From JBBAEV01 sp041655735 (GTDB lineage Bacteria > Bacillota_I > Bacilli_A > RF39 > UBA660), in contig JBBAEV010000051.1 of the NCBI GenBank assembly GCA_041655735.1, forward strand, positions 1 through 5,318: a DNA stretch of 5,318 nucleotides, in the 5' to 3' direction. The position numbers and the translations under genes are program-made. Position 1 is the first letter of the stretch. Each line of letters opens with the position of its first letter. Positions 5,253-5,318 of this stretch are shown here, one piece after another. The notes under the pieces were generated by a model. It made no database searches, was not told the DNA's origin, and saw nothing but the letters and a program-made list of their open reading frames with translations.

Positions 5253-5318
5253 TTAGAACATTGGATATAAATGGTGGACTCTTGGTCGATACTCTTCTAA
5301 ATAGGCTTTATTAGCCTC
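5253..5318 (-). CDS. 3' end of a convergent gene, product uncertain (partial)
   Basis: On the minus strand the frame entering from the right edge is open for 21 codons and ends at TAA (5255-5253), reading EANKAYLEEYRPRVHHLYPMF. Codon choice looks normal for the window. The stop lies 27 bases from the terminator hairpin of the plus-strand operon, a usual distance between convergent genes. The spacing of aromatic residues (Y-x3-Y, then LYP near the end) recalls the C-termini of FGGY carbohydrate kinases. That would suit a sugar locus, but the fragment is too short for more than a guess. Confidence 0.5.
   Translation of the reverse strand, partial: EANKAYLEEYRPRVHHLYPMF

Noticed and set aside
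1..5318. CRISPR arrays, insertion sequences, tRNA or rRNA genes
   Set aside because: No regularly spaced repeats, transposase-like frames, terminal inverted repeats or structural RNA signatures were seen on either strand.

Overview
The window is an AT-rich piece of a bacterial carbohydrate-uptake locus built around a divergent regulatory region. The binding protein has a type I signal peptide that runs straight into an 'AAGATEK' start of the mature protein, with no lipobox cysteine. That style is common in spirochaetes of the Sphaerochaeta/Spirochaeta/Treponema kind, and an FCD-type GntR regulator beside a CUT1 transporter is also common there. The assignment to Spirochaetota is an inference of moderate strength; a Firmicute is less likely because its binding protein would normally be a lipoprotein.

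Left half, minus strand, transcribed right to left: an extracellular sugar-binding protein (1872-3143), a MalF-type permease (896-1795), a MalG-type permease (40-891) and the first ten codons of a further gene (1-30). The binding-protein gene is separated from the permeases by 76 bases that hold a perfect 12-bp hairpin. The two permease genes are almost contiguous, and the next gene starts 9 bases after the second permease. No ATPase gene is present, as is usual for CUT1 transporters that borrow a shared MsmK/MalK-like ATPase.

Centre (3144-3637): a 494-base divergent intergenic region. I see candidate sigma-70-like promoters in both directions. A CTTGT-CAT-ACAGG near-palindrome lies at the predicted start site of the transporter transcript, and a matching TCATACAAG half-site lies at the equivalent place downstream of the regulator promoter. 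This arrangement fits control of both transcripts by the neighbouring GntR protein. The leader of the regulator gene also holds a possible 37-codon upstream ORF and a long A/T-rich hairpin.

Right half, plus strand: a GntR-family regulator with an FCD ligand-binding domain (3638-4372), then a SIS-domain protein of the UPF0309 type (4407-5165), then a strong hairpin terminator (5189-5226). The last 66 bases encode, on the minus strand, the C-terminal 21 residues of a convergent gene.

Taken together: the transporter imports a sugar or oligosaccharide, the GntR protein probably senses it or a breakdown product, and the SIS protein probably acts on a phosphorylated sugar derived from it. The substrate cannot be named from this sequence. 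The most notable points are the departures from the family norm in the SIS phosphate-binding loops and at the FCD metal site, and the paired operator-like sites.
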